From the NCBI GenBank assembly GCA_964017185.1, contig OZ024869.1, positions 66,172,315-66,236,314 on the forward strand: 64,000 bases of DNA. The letters run 5' to 3'. Shown piece by piece: positions 1 through 11,699 of the stretch (positions are counted from its first letter, which is position 1; each line of letters opens with the position of its first letter). The translations under genes were made by a program, and so were the position numbers. The notes beneath the pieces are model-generated. The model saw only the letters and a program-made list of their open reading frames with translations, was not told where the DNA came from and did no database searches. The stretch is from Rugalucina vietnamica (Eukaryota > Mollusca > Bivalvia > Lucinida > Lucinidae).

Positions 1-670
1 CGGCCTCCCTACGATCACTGTACGATTTTTGTTCCCAAATTATCAAAAAAAATCGTGCGGTGACCGCTCGATTATCGCAGGATATCCGTACGGTGCCCGT
101 ATAATGCCCTACGACGTGTCTACGGTCTACGGTCTACGGTCTTACGATTTTAAAATTTGTAATAATGCAGACTATTACAAGATCGTAGAGGCTACGGAGA
201 TCGTAGGAAGTCGTAGAATCGTAGGGACATCGTAAGGTCACCCTGCGGAGGCCGCACGAAAATGCAAAAAATGGCATCGTACGATCATCGCAAGCTAATC
301 GTAGGCCAAATGTAACCAAGGCATCAGTCAGAAGTCCAAGGGACTCCGTACGATATCCACTAACAGTCTGCGGAGACCCTACGACTACCGTGCGGCCTCC
401 TTGCGTTTTGTATCAAAACGTACAGGGACTCCGTACGGACAACGCACGGGATCCGTACGATATCTACGTACTATCTGCGGAGACATACGACTGCCGTACG
501 ATCGCCTTGCGTTTTTGTATGAGAACGTCGACAAATGGCAGATCAAAAAATCGCACGATGCCCGTATGAATTGTTAACACATACGTCGTAGCCCACGATC
601 TCCTACGATGTCTAAAAATCGTAGAGCAAATCGCAGACCGAAAAATCGTGCGATGATCGGGGCAAATGTA
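1..670. repeat. CGTACGAT/ATCGTAGG motif-rich element (partial)
   Basis: The stretch is saturated with short degenerate words such as CGTACGAT, ATCGTAGG, CCGTACGG and TCGTGCGAT in both orientations, with no credible coding. The phrase CAAATGTAACC followed by AAGGC or TAGGC appears near 306-322 and again near 664-680, and probably marks element ends. Two small ORFs here are translations of the repeat. It is best read as the arm of a non-autonomous palindromic DNA element cut by the window edge. The superfamily is unknown. Confidence 0.6.
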
Positions 671-1109
671 ACCTAGGCTTTATCCCAGTCATTAGACATA
701 TCGCCCCTTAATATGTCTCCCCAAAACGATTTTCAGATCAGAATTAATAAACAATACACATTTCCTTCCCCACTGATCCTAGCCAGCAAATTTTAAATAA
801 TGTTTTCTTGAATTTGCTGGCCAGGTACTTGAATAGCCGTAGAAATAATCTTATGACTAAATCCCCATTAAAGAAATGTGCCAGACATGAAAATGATCCG
901 CCAAAAGCTTAAGTCGGTAGGTGCTGAAGCCGAGGGTTCCGAAAATGTCTGGTTCAGTATCAAATGTTATAGGTAATGTGTTGTTGGTATTGTAAAAATA
1001 CTACAGAAATAGTAAATTACTGAATTTTTATATGGACTTTTAGTTCAGAAAATGTGCATTCACGCTATATGAAAATAAATTCGATTCAGAATTATATAGA
1101 TTTTTCAAT
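671..1109. other. AT-rich spacer, no gene seen
   Basis: No coding signal is visible. The only structure noted is a 10-bp inverted repeat, CCAGCAAATT at 783-792 and AATTTGCTGG at 811-820, which could fold as a small hairpin. Confidence 0.5.
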
Positions 1110-2610
1110 GTAAAAAAGAAGCATCATGGGGAAGAGCTCTACAAAGTTTATATAAATCATGACCCTGGGATGACCTTGACCTATTTCACGGCAAGGTCAA
1201 CATAGGTTGCCCATGCATTTGAATGGAGAAAATTTTCAAAATGTCATTTGAATGGAAACATTTTATGGAAATGGGCAAATGGACAGAATATTCATGATTC
1301 TGAAAAAATGGACCCCAGGGGCAGGTCTGCCCCCTACCCGGGGCAATATACATGCATATTACCGTAACATTCAAAGATCTTCTTCTCTGAAACCGTTCGG
1401 CCAATCTAAGCCAAACGTCATGTGATGGGAGAATGAAAGTTTATAAAAAAAAAAAGGTCAAGGTCACATTACAAAGATGACCGCCATGGCTATAAATAGC
1501 AAAAATCTTTAAAAATTTTCTTCTCCAGAACCAGCAGGCCTATGATTTTGAAACTTGGCCTGAAGCGCCAGGGAGAGAAACTCTACAAAATTTATATAAA
1601 TCATGACATTGGGGTGACCTTGAACTATTTTATGGCAAGGTCAACATAGGTTGCCCATGCATTTGAATGTGGACAATTAGTAAAATGTAATTAAATCGGG
1701 GGGAAACTTGCTGGGAGTATGCAAATGGACAGAAGATTTATGATTCTGAAAAAAATGGACCCCAGGGGCAGGTCTGCCCCCTACCCGGGGGCAATATACA
1801 TGCATATTACCGTAACATTCAAAGATCTTCTTCTCTGAAACCGTCCGGCCAATCAAAGCCAAACGTCATGTGGAGCATTCCTAGGATGGGAGAATGAAAG
1901 TTTATAAAAAAAAAAAGGTCAAGGTCACATGACAAAGATGACCGCCATGGCTATAAATAGCAAAAATCTTTAAAAAAGTTCTTCTCCAGAACCAGAAGGC
2001 CTATAATTTTGAAACTTGGCCTGAAGCGTCAGGGAGAGAAACTCTACAAAGTTTATATAAATCATGACATTGGGCTGCCCTTGACCTATTTTATGGCAAG
2101 GTCAACATAGGTTGCCCATGCATTTGAATGTAGACAATAACTAAAATGTAATTAATTGGGGGGAAACTTGCTGGGAGTATGCAAATGGACAGAAGATTTA
2201 CGTTTATCGAAAAAAATGTCCTCAGGGGGTTGTCCCCCCATCACCCCTCCCGGGCTAAAGACCATAATATTCAAACACCTTCTCTGAAACCGCTTGGCCA
2301 ACCAAAGCCAAACTTCATGTGGAGCATTGTTAGGAAGGGGAAATGAAAGGTTATATAAATGGTCAAAGTCACATGACCAAAATGGCCACCATGGCTATAA
2401 ATAGCAAAAACCTTTATAAATCTTATCCTTCAGAACCAGAATACCTATGATTTTGAAACTTCGCCTGAAGTGTCAGAGAATGAGGCTCTACAAAGTTTGT
2501 ATAATCATGACCCCCGGATTACCTTAACCTATTTTATGGCAAGGCCAGCTTAGGTCACATATCTCAGATCTCACGTGAGCGTTTACAGGACCATTGGTCC
2601 TCTTGTTTCT
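1110..2610 (+). repeat. Tandem ~450-bp units of a mollusc mosaic repeat
   Basis: The anchor phrase CTCTACAAAGTTTATATAAA recurs, with variation, at about 1137, 1580, 2041 and 2490, giving three to four units of roughly 440-460 bp. Each unit carries AGGTCAAGGTCACAT, CATGGCTATAAATAGCAAAA and GGACCCCAGGGGCAGG blocks. The array ends in CACGTGAGCG and the small palindrome AGGACCATTGGTCCTC, followed by a CT-rich run. Related ends occur at 46380-50130 and 55750-57215. No transposase is encoded, and the short minus-strand ORFs are repeat translations. Confidence 0.75.
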
Positions 2611-3136
2611 CTCTCTCTCTCCCTTGCATTCAGTAGGTCCCTCTAACAATACTGCTTTAGTGATGTACTTTCAGAAGTATGTCACGAAGATATAAATATC
2701 ACAAGCCAATCCATAAATGGATATGAGATTTGTCTCTTCTTTTTCATTAATATTCATGAATATCGAAATGATATACTTTTCTTTTATGGCACTAGAATGT
2801 ACTGACTTGTTAAAAAGTATCATTGATATCATAGCAACATATCATGATATGGTTTGAACTGAAATTTATTTATTTATGAAGTTCTAACAGACTTACTTTT
2901 TTACAACTATTTTCAATGTTTTCATTAATATTTATGAATATGCAAATTGAATAAAATTTGCATCATAACACCAGTTAATGCAAGGCAGGTGCATAAGCTC
3001 TTAATTGATACCAACTTCAGTGGTCTACAACAAGTAAAAGCCGAGAAACGATAAATTTTCCTATTAGTTAAATTGCCGTGAATGGCTCATGACCTTTGAC
3101 CCAGTGTCATTCCTAAGAGAAAGGTCATGCATGTTT

Positions 3137-3178
<42 letters not shown>

Positions 3179-3366
3179 TTTGCTTTTTTTTTTGTTATTA
3201 TTTTCATGAAGAGCAATAACCAGACTATATTTCACATCATTGTCACTCAGCTCGGCTGGGGGCCATTTTTGGCCTTTCATGCACGTCACCCTTTCTGTGG
3301 ATTGCTACGTATAGTATCCGCAACTAAGCACAGCGTACGTAAGTGCTAGTGTGACCTAGGCATTAA
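2611..3366. other. AT-rich spacer with poly-T tract
   Basis: No gene is seen. The phrase CATTAATATTCATGAATAT recurs near 2745 and 2923 with small changes. A poly-T run occupies about 3138-3195. The 86-residue ORF crossing it is an artefact of the homopolymer. Confidence 0.5.
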
Positions 3367-3536
3367 GGTGAAAAATTTTGACTATATATTTCACCGTAAA
3401 AATCAATAACTGTGTTTGAAAAATATACAGGTCTGTAAAACAAACTCTTTTATAAAATAAAATATGTGAGTTTGAATTCAGAACGATTTATAATATAAAT
3501 TTTATATGCATCTTTTTGGTGCTGAAATTTGTCACC
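3367..3536. mobile_element. 170-bp MITE flanked by TTAA
   Basis: The ends form an imperfect terminal inverted repeat: GGTGAAAAATTT on the left and AAATTTGTCACC on the right, with one mismatch in 12. Each end is directly flanked by TTAA (3363-3366 and 3537-3540). A TTAA target duplication is typical of piggyBac and Kolobok superfamilies, so this is a plausible non-coding derivative of one of them. The assignment rests on the duplication only. Confidence 0.6.
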
Positions 3537-3941
3537 TTAACTAAGGTATGCCTTAACTTTAAGAGAGGATTGTAATTCTGGACCTAGCAGAATATTCAAG
3601 TTCGGCGAACTAGTTATGCAGCATTATCTATAATAGTGGCGTATTTTGATGTTTTAGGAACTGTATGATTATCACAATTCATCCCCACATAATTCCGATC
3701 AAAAGTCGCTCGATTATACTAAGGATTCAGCTACGTTTAAAACGGTCGGCGATACCCAAATAAAAAAATAGTCTATATAAAATTTCTCATAAAACTCCTT
3801 AAGCATATATTTTGGAGTATTGTTTTTGTAATAATCAAACACCTCAGCGCTGTGTTTTTCCATATAACCCGTTGTATTTCTCTTCGGTAAAATTACAAGG
3901 TCATTAGCACCAGCTTGCTCCAAAATAACATTCATATCTTC

Positions 3942-6900
3942 TAGTCGCTCAGCTGAAAATGATTTTGGAAAATAAAATTACCTCATCGTTCGGAAGGATG
4001 AGTTTGGTCTCAAATTAAAGATAATTGATTGTACTTTCAAAATCCGGTTGTCGTAGTGTCAAAAAAGTGTAGCGTCATATTAGAAAAAGGGGAGATAACT
4101 CTGTATTTAGTAAAATTAAGAATTGCCCGTAGGAATGGAAAAATGTCAAAATATTTTTATTCGATTTCGGTTTTGAGCATTTGATTATATTTTCGCATTG
4201 TACATTCATATGTCAACACATTGTAGTTAATTTGAAGTTTTTGTGCCTTTTAACACACGCTTTAACGGCCGGTAACCTACGTAACACGGTAGAAATTTTG
4301 ATTTTGACGCCTTGCGTTTTTTATACAGAGTACAGTATTTTAGATGTACCAATAATTTTGTATCAATGTAATGTTCAGTTAATGGGCAGTGTGTAGATGT
4401 TTCCATTTTTTCGCTTTTGCATCTCTCCATATTGTCAGTACGCTTTTAAAAACACAACCCATTCTTGAAAAGTAACGTTTTTTCGACATTAAATCGCCAT
4501 TCGATAGAGAATAACTTAGAGATTCACGTGTATATCTTTCGAATTACCAAGAGAAAATTGATAAACTTGATAGAATTGTTTTATTTTCCAGTTTAAAATG
4601 GAATAAATGATAAAATAGGCTTCTTGGTGTATATGGTCACGTAGACTACGTGCCTGCAGACAAATATAAACACAATTAGTAAATACAATATAAATTCAGC
4701 ATTCCCTATAAATGCGTTATACCGATCCGGGTTCAATACGAAACACAACCTTATCGTTCGGATGGGGAAGTTTAGTCTAAAATGAAAGATGGGTGTCGCC
4801 TAGCATATTTGGTTGTTTTGCGCCCCAAAACACTGTAGCGTAATTTGACAAACATGGGCACCCATATCTTTCTCAAGCGTATTCATTTTGGTGCATGGTT
4901 ACAAAACCTATTTGAAACCAATTCGTAAATTGGCTTTTCTTCCCAATTCTTCCTGACTCAATAGCTATATACTCATATAGAAATATGTACAGAGCTTCAA
5001 GGTGCATTCTGAGATGTTACATATGTTTCTTTATAAAACAGGACTTGGGTCGACCGATATAAAACATTTTTAAGGTTTTACAGTTTGCGTTTTTTTTATT
5101 TGTTCTTAGTCTAGTATTCGTGTTATTCATATCAAAGTACAGTTGTATCGGTTACATAATAGATTTAATGCAAAACGCTTCAAACAAAATACTACGAATC
5201 TATCTTTGACATATATTTCATAATATGTCGCTGAACACTTCGACTCCTATTGAAAAGCTGGAAGATTTAAAGTCGCCCTTCAACCATTTTGCACAAATAA
5301 GAGCTATTTTAATATCTTTCGTCTTTGTAAAACTGGGACTGTTCTCTTACAACGTTTAAATAATTTCAAGAAAGAGGTTTCCTAGAGAAATAACGTATTT
5401 CAGTAAGAGCTACGGCATGTAACATACGTAACATTTCCTAATTTTGAACATCAATGCATGTATTGAACATACAGTATCCAATAGAATGCATCTACTTAGC
5501 AAGAACCTTAAACTGTTACTAAATATATCATATCGATTTTATCAAGAAATTCAATGTTTTAACTAAAACCATGTGTAACACTGAATTTGATTTAAGCAAA
5601 ACGAGTAAACGGGACCAACCTTGCTTACATCATACACACATGCGAATAATCAAAGAACATGTTGCTTGCAAATATATCGTTTTGAGATATATTATATAAC
5701 GTTTAAGGAATAATGACTTTATGGTAGAGTGTATTTAACATGATAAAAGCCGAATAATTGCATCGATTTCTCGGCATTCTGTACTTACTAAATTGAAAAT
5801 GTAACGCGCGTAACACCATAAAGTAAAATGCCAAATACATCTATATATGCATAACATGACAAGAAATAAACAGCAAAAGAAAGAAAGAGGGAAAGAATGA
5901 ACGAAAGAATTTAAGATAGAAGGAAAAACACGTTATTGAATTTTATTTAAAGGTAAATTGTACGCATATACAATATACATGTACTCTGGGTGATATTAAG
6001 ATCTACTTTGCACCCCAGGATAATTGCTCATGAGTGCAAATTTGTTATTCTGAACACAAAATAGATATCGTACTTTAAGTTAGTTTCTTATATCAAGTTA
6101 GGAATGACTAATGCTGCCATTTTATAGACAACACCAATTAACAATTTATTTGTTTTTTAAATGTTGTAAACATATAATATTTATATGAAGTCATTGAGTT
6201 AAATGTATTTATCTTTGGATAGCCATACACCTTCCCAAACTAACACTCTTCCACTGGTATCACAGAAGTATTGAGCACAATATTCAAATATTATCCCCGA
6301 AACCGCAATCGTTTTTAGCAGAATGATTTTGTCTTAAGTATAAAACTATTGCAAGCCCAATCTATATAATATTTTCCTTTATGTTCAAAACGTAACGTGT
6401 GTAACACATTTATTAGAATTTCATAATTGTCTCACTACGTTTTTTTCCTTAAAAAACTGTAGAGCAATAAGGTGTTCCCTTATGTATTGGACCAAGGCCG
6501 TCACTTCATATGCCAAAATAGTTCATTTTATATCAAAAGAGTAAAGGATACTTTGATTAATAAAGTTATCCAAATTTGCGATCTCGTATCATGGTATATA
6601 ATATTAGCCTTGATAAAAATTATCAAGGGAATGAGTTTCCTTCTTAGCATACTAAAAACTTTCAGGAAACATGAAAGGTAGCTTTTCGGTTTCCGTTTGC
6701 CTACATTTACCTTTCTGTGTATCACAATTAGAACGAATTCCTGTTTGTATTTTTTTCACAAAGATGCTTTGTTACAAGTTATTATACCAACAGGTGTTTT
6801 GCTATAAGAGGTTTTACATACAATGTATGTTGTGTTGCAAAATTATGACATATTCATTTAAAGGGAAATGCAATACGTATCATTTTATTTGTAAGCGTTA

Positions 6901-9830
6901 AGGAGAGGTTCAGTAATGTGATTTGTGTGAGGTTCAGTAATGTGATTTGTGTGAAAAATGACTTACAACACATACGGCTTTTCCTTATTCTTTAAATCGT
7001 TTGCTAATTCTTCTATCCCGGCATTCCAATGCATTTCTTTAAGGTTGTAGCTTTACTTAAAATTACATAACAACATAAAAACACAGATAAAATACCTCTC
7101 AATTTTATTAAAGTCAATAAAATATGAATCCTTATTCAATAGCACCATTTAATAAAACTAAGCTTCTGTATTATTAGTGTGTAATATACGTAACATAATT
7201 TAGTAATTTGTTTGTACAATATAACATACAAGTTTGCTTAATCATGTCGAGAACTTAAGGAGCGTATTTAATGTAAAAGAGGCCATTCTTACACAGAGTC
7301 GACAATTTCATCTCAATACTTTATAGTAAATGTTACACGTTAGTGATGTCGCTGATATGATTTCAATATTGCTTATTTCACATATAACTGTTCGTTACCT
7401 TCACTTTATCTACAGTAAATTGACTAAAATCAAAGTTATTAAGAGGTTAATGTCAGTGGATTGGAAACAATCATTCCAAAGGTGGCTTCTCTTACTTTGT
7501 AATCAAGTTTAAGGTTCTATTGATATGCTATAAAACATGTATGTGTAAACAATTAACATTGCAAGGTTATCTACGATACGCATAGGAATATTATATACTA
7601 AGTAAACATCTATTAAGTAAACATCTCTTATTAAGTAAACAACTAAACATCTCTTTGAATGTACGTTTTGAAATGATTTCATGTTTTCGCTATCATGGTA
7701 ACAGCGTGGGCTTAGATTCAAATTAGTAATATATCAAACTATGACCATATCCATATCTCTAGATGCTGATTAGGCCCTGCCATGCCAGTTGGAAATAATT
7801 GCGTACAGTAAACCATTGCTATCATTCTTGATAAAAACGGAACAATGACTGCACACAGTAAACCAAAGATTGAAACAATGAATCTTATATTTGGAAAGGG
7901 CACATGAATACACTTTATTTTAAATATTTTAAATAACTCAAATGACACCACACAGTGAAGAAAGTAAATAAAATGTAACATATCGTGTTTGATGTGTAAC
8001 GTATGTAACACAAATTAAAATGCTGCCCCAGGACATATCGGTTTCACTGAACTCCAAAATAGGACCAAATTGCAAAGAAAAAAAACTATAGAACTAAGAA
8101 TAAAATGTAGGCTTATAGACATACTCTTATTTGGGTCTAAACTTCTATGTTAGGCTATACAAGTCTTCAAACCACTTTTATGCTACAAAATAATGTAGAG
8201 GAAAATACAAATACAAACATCGACGACAACAGCAACAACGACAGATTGAATTTAAATCAAAGAAGTATATTTTGGTAAACGGAAACTGCATTAAATGATC
8301 GAACGGACCTTAAACTTACTTTGATCCTGAAATTAAACTGTATGCAATGCATAACTGTTTTATTAATGCGAATGTAGTTTACGTAACCATTTGAATAAGA
8401 CTACGTTGTACTTAAAATTTCAGCTTTTTTTCTCCTCTGTCGCGGTCGCGGACCGTGTTCAAAACTTTTTGATCTGGTAAAGGACAACATTTTTATTTAA
8501 TAACTTTCTATAGTGGCGAAGTATCCATTTCTACACAGAAAGCGGTATAATTCAAGAATGTGGTAGGTGATTTAACAATGGCTAACAATATAAAAAAGAT
8601 CATTGGTAAAGTAAATTATTCATTGCAAAGGCTTATTAACAACATTTTCATGTACATTTTATTTTAGTACGCTATGAAATATTTTATCTTATAGAGAAAT
8701 CGCATCGCATGGCGCCAGTTCAGTGTACACTAATGTGTTACGTATGTTACGCATCGTTATTGCAGTAGCGTGCGTTCTTAAAATGTTTAAACCAATTACA
8801 ATGTGTAGACAAAGATTTTATTATGAAACAAATTTAACATAGTGATCAGAATTGAAAAGGATAAATGATATTTCAACCTTCCATTATTCCAACGTGTCAT
8901 TTAGGATTTAACCCAATTAAGAGGTATCTATCTGCCCTGTCCTGGTTCAGTGCTACACCTTTTTTTCAAAGAACAACCACTTTTCTTTAATTTATGACGA
9001 AATGTCCCCTTCTGGACGATGAGGTATAGTTTCGTTTCAAAATCATGTTCATGTATGGACCTATCTATTGGGGCCCAAAATTTTAGCGTTTTGTCTTCTG
9101 TATGCATATATGTAGTCTACGTGACCATATACATTTTGAAGCCTGTTTATTATTTATTTCTCCCAAAAATGTTAAAAAGAATTTAATTTGAGCTAGTATG
9201 TCTTTTCCTCGTAGTAAATTAAAAGACATACATGTTTATCCATAAGTTTTTCTCTACTGAATGAGAGATTTAACTTCGTAAAACGGCATTTTTCAAGAAT
9301 GGGTGGGTCACTTTAAAACGCATTATCAAGATTTAGAGATGTCCTAGCGGAAATATGAGAACATTTACGTGCTTCCCACTGACTGAGCCTTATATAGATA
9401 GAAAATCGTTGGTATACCTAAAATACTGTACTTTGTATAAAAAACGCAAGACGTCAAAATCAAAATTTTTGCAAGGTTACATACGTTACCGGCCGTAAAA
9501 GCGTCATTGAAAAATCACAATCAGTTTAAATCAACCACATTAGGTCGACAAATTATTGTACAATATGAAAATATAATCAAAGGCTCGAAACCGAAATCGA
9601 ATAAAAATATTTTTGACGTTTTCGTATCCCCATGGGCAATTCTTAATTTTAACGAATACAGAGTTATCTTCCCTTTTTCTGATATGACGCTACACTTTTT
9701 TGACACTACGACAACCGGATTCTGAAAGAACAATCAATTATCTTTAATTTGAGACCAAATTCTTCCTTCCGAACGATGAGGTAATTTTATTTGCGATTTA
9801 GGGCTTGTTTGAATTTCAGCTGAGCGGCTA
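3942..9830. mobile_element. 5.9-kb non-autonomous DNA transposon with very long inverted repeats
   Basis: The outer ends match as inverted repeats: TAGTCGCTCAGCTGAAA from 3942, and its partner ending at 9830 differs at one position. Similarity continues inward, with interruptions, for about 900 bp per arm. Examples are the AACGATGAGG blocks, the CTACACTTTTTTGACAC block, and TATACAGAGTACAGTATTTT versus its inverse near 9425. TTC on each side (3939-3941 and 9831-9833) is a 3-bp target duplication. Removing the element plus one TTC restores the sulfotransferase frame. No ORF exceeds 92 codons inside, so it must be mobilised in trans. Superfamilies with 3-bp duplications include Harbinger, CACTA, Zator and Academ; I cannot choose among them. 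Confidence 0.85.
4270..9489. repeat. Dispersed GTAAC-NNNN(N)-GTAAC motifs inside the 5.9-kb element
   Basis: A doubled GTAAC word on an approximately 9-10-bp pitch recurs through the element: near 4270-4288, 5418-5434, 5801-5816, 6391-6407, 7181-7196, 7994-8011, 8735-8752 and 9474-9489, with a weaker copy near 8372. Examples are GTAACATACGTAAC and GTAACGCGCGTAAC. Copies are hundreds of bases apart and lie in otherwise unrelated sequence, and some are reverse-complement. They may be transposase-binding sites; that is inference. Confidence 0.65.
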
Positions 9831-10983
9831 TTCATTAAAATTGTCAGTTTGTCCAACAAAGTCATATGACACATGGCAAGGGAGACACTTTGTATGGTAA
9901 GGTGCTATATGCTTATTCAAGCCACCTGTTTTATTTAGAATCGCAGACATAAGGTATTCAGGAAAAGTTACGTTCCTTTGGTAAAATTTACCGCCTTTCT
10001 TAAAAGCTAATCTAGGTTTATTATCTCTGTAGGCTGAAATTGCTCTTTCCAAAGGATCCCTTACACAAACATGAACTTTATGTACGTGTTGAATTTTGAT
10101 TTTAATTCCGCAATCTGTTCGGCATTTAATGATGAAGATCCTTTTTCCATATGCTGGGAAATTTTACTCGGTTTTTCGCTGACATTATTGTTTGTTTCTG
10201 TCAAGTGTTCTAAGGTATACATTGTTTTTGCAATGTTGGTTGACCCAACTTTCGCTATTTTGCAATTTATCAATTTAAAACGATCTACTATTATAACTGT
10301 TGGTAACTGTGCTCTATTTAAAAATTTCAGAGAAACGTTTTTGAACTGATGCGTTTCAGCTTGTCTGAGAGCTCGACACGCGTCAGTCACATGTTTCGTC
10401 CTCCATTGCATTTTGCTTTCGGAAACTATACCGGGAGGTTCCTTGAACTCAATCATTTGTGAATGTTTGAACACACTTGTTTCCACGTGGTTCTTTCTCA
10501 GAAGTGATTGATGTTCATTCAAATGGGGCAAATGCAATTTGGGTTTGTGTTTCGTCTGTTTTTGTTCAACAGAGATGTTTGCTTGTCGATTGTGTTTAAT
10601 TTTTGTTTGTTCTGTAGGCATAGTTGATTTCAGAGGTTGTAGCTAAGATTGTTGTAAGTGCAAACGTTGTCCATACATCGACTTTTTCTGATTGTCTTCA
10701 ACCAATGCAACTTCTTTCTGCAACGTGTGTAAATTGTTGTACAAACACAATAGTACGCCACCTGAAAAGAAATTGGCATCAAAATTTTAATACAGATTCC
10801 AGGACTTTTAACGGAGCATTTCCAGCAACATTCTATCACTGACAGACGTTGTTGAAGTTTATCAGAATTCAAAACGGTCGGACCTGTGTAGCCATTGTCT
10901 TTATAAAGACTTTGTCATTATTCGGGTCATTATTTTTTATGCAAATGTAGCAAAGCTTGAGGAGCTGATGCGTAATGGCAATT

Positions 10984-11165
10984 TCATCGGGAAAACATGT
11001 CCCCTTTTAATCCCACTTTTACATGTACAAAAGTATATAGTAAAAATGGGGTTTACATGGGGTAATCATTTTATTATTTCTGTTACAAAACATAGATTGT
11101 GGGTTCTCGTTAGAATCGACTCACTGAAGCGGTTCTAACGTATACCCACAATCATTGTTTTCAGT
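10984..11165. mobile_element. Hairpin MITE family A, copy 1
   Basis: The copy opens with a GGGAAAACATGTCC end and contains AACATAGATTGTGGGTTCTC...GGTTCTAACG...CCCACAATCA, the family's central palindrome. It abuts the retroelement 3' end at 11190. See the 61318-61602 copy for the full structure. Confidence 0.7.
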
Positions 11166-11189
11166 TTAAATTCAGAAAACCAAATCATG

Positions 11190-11693
11190 GAAAAAGGTAC
11201 AAGTAGGCAAAGATCAGGAAAAGGCGCAATCAGAAAAAGATTCCCACTCCAAAAACCGAGGTGGGAAAAAAACAAACTAACAATCAGGAACTTATACCAT
11301 GAAACATATCGTAAGCCGAATGAGCAGCTATTTTCCCAATAGGTGGCCACTCATTTACCTTAACTAACTAAAACTATGAAAACACACATAAGGCGCCAAC
11401 AGCACAAAAAAAAATTTCTAACTAGTCAATGAATCATCAAGAACAAACAAATAAATCATGAAAAACATCCTGATGAATCAAAAACCAGGACTCACAGACT
11501 GAGTAAGCTGCCCGACGATGGAGATCCCTGGGCGCCGAATAACCTACTAACTCCGGAGCAAAAGAAAAACACCAGTTGGACCCCGATGGACCAAGCAACA
11601 GACAAGAAGCTCCGGCCCCAACCAACTCAAATGAATAGCTTTAAGTCGGGGCCATCATAGAGTCTGACGCCCGACCCACCGGCGTGCAATTAA
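11190..11693 (-). mobile_element. 5'-truncated retroelement copy 3 (end of RT ORF plus 3' UTR)
   Basis: On the minus strand this matches the terminal segment of the RT elements at 17264-18985 and 37682-38758. It starts in the last codons of the ORF (FNCTPVGRASDSMMAPT) and continues through the 3' UTR, which ends GCCTACTTGTACCTTTT. Internal blocks missing relative to the other copies show decay. The 62- and 71-codon ORFs here are translations of UTR. Confidence 0.8.
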
Positions 11694-11699
11694 ACTCTA

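Larger units (their letters stand above)
3737..10621 (-). pseudogene. HNK-1-type carbohydrate sulfotransferase pseudogene, split by a transposon
   Basis: Read on the minus strand from the ATG at 10621, the protein resembles Golgi PAPS-dependent carbohydrate sulfotransferases (Sulfotransfer_2 family). The 5'-phosphosulfate-loop region reads CKIAKVGSTN; the 3'-phosphate motif reads RDPLERAISAYRDN; a later block reads CLPCHVSYDFVG. Three lesions break it. Two extra bases near 10058-10061 shift frame inside the 3'-phosphate motif. A 5889-bp element at 3942-9830 interrupts the C-terminal third. One extra base in a T run (A run on the plus strand near 3763-3769) shifts the last codons. Skipping that base gives the conserved DYFLFGY ending and a stop at 3737-3739. 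No membrane anchor is seen after the first ATG, so an upstream exon may be missing. The intact paralogue lies at 35488-36360. Confidence 0.85.

Noticed and set aside
3942..9830. Intron of the sulfotransferase gene
   Set aside because: Boundaries are transposon inverted repeats with TTC duplicates, not GT-AG splice sites, and in-frame stops enter immediately.
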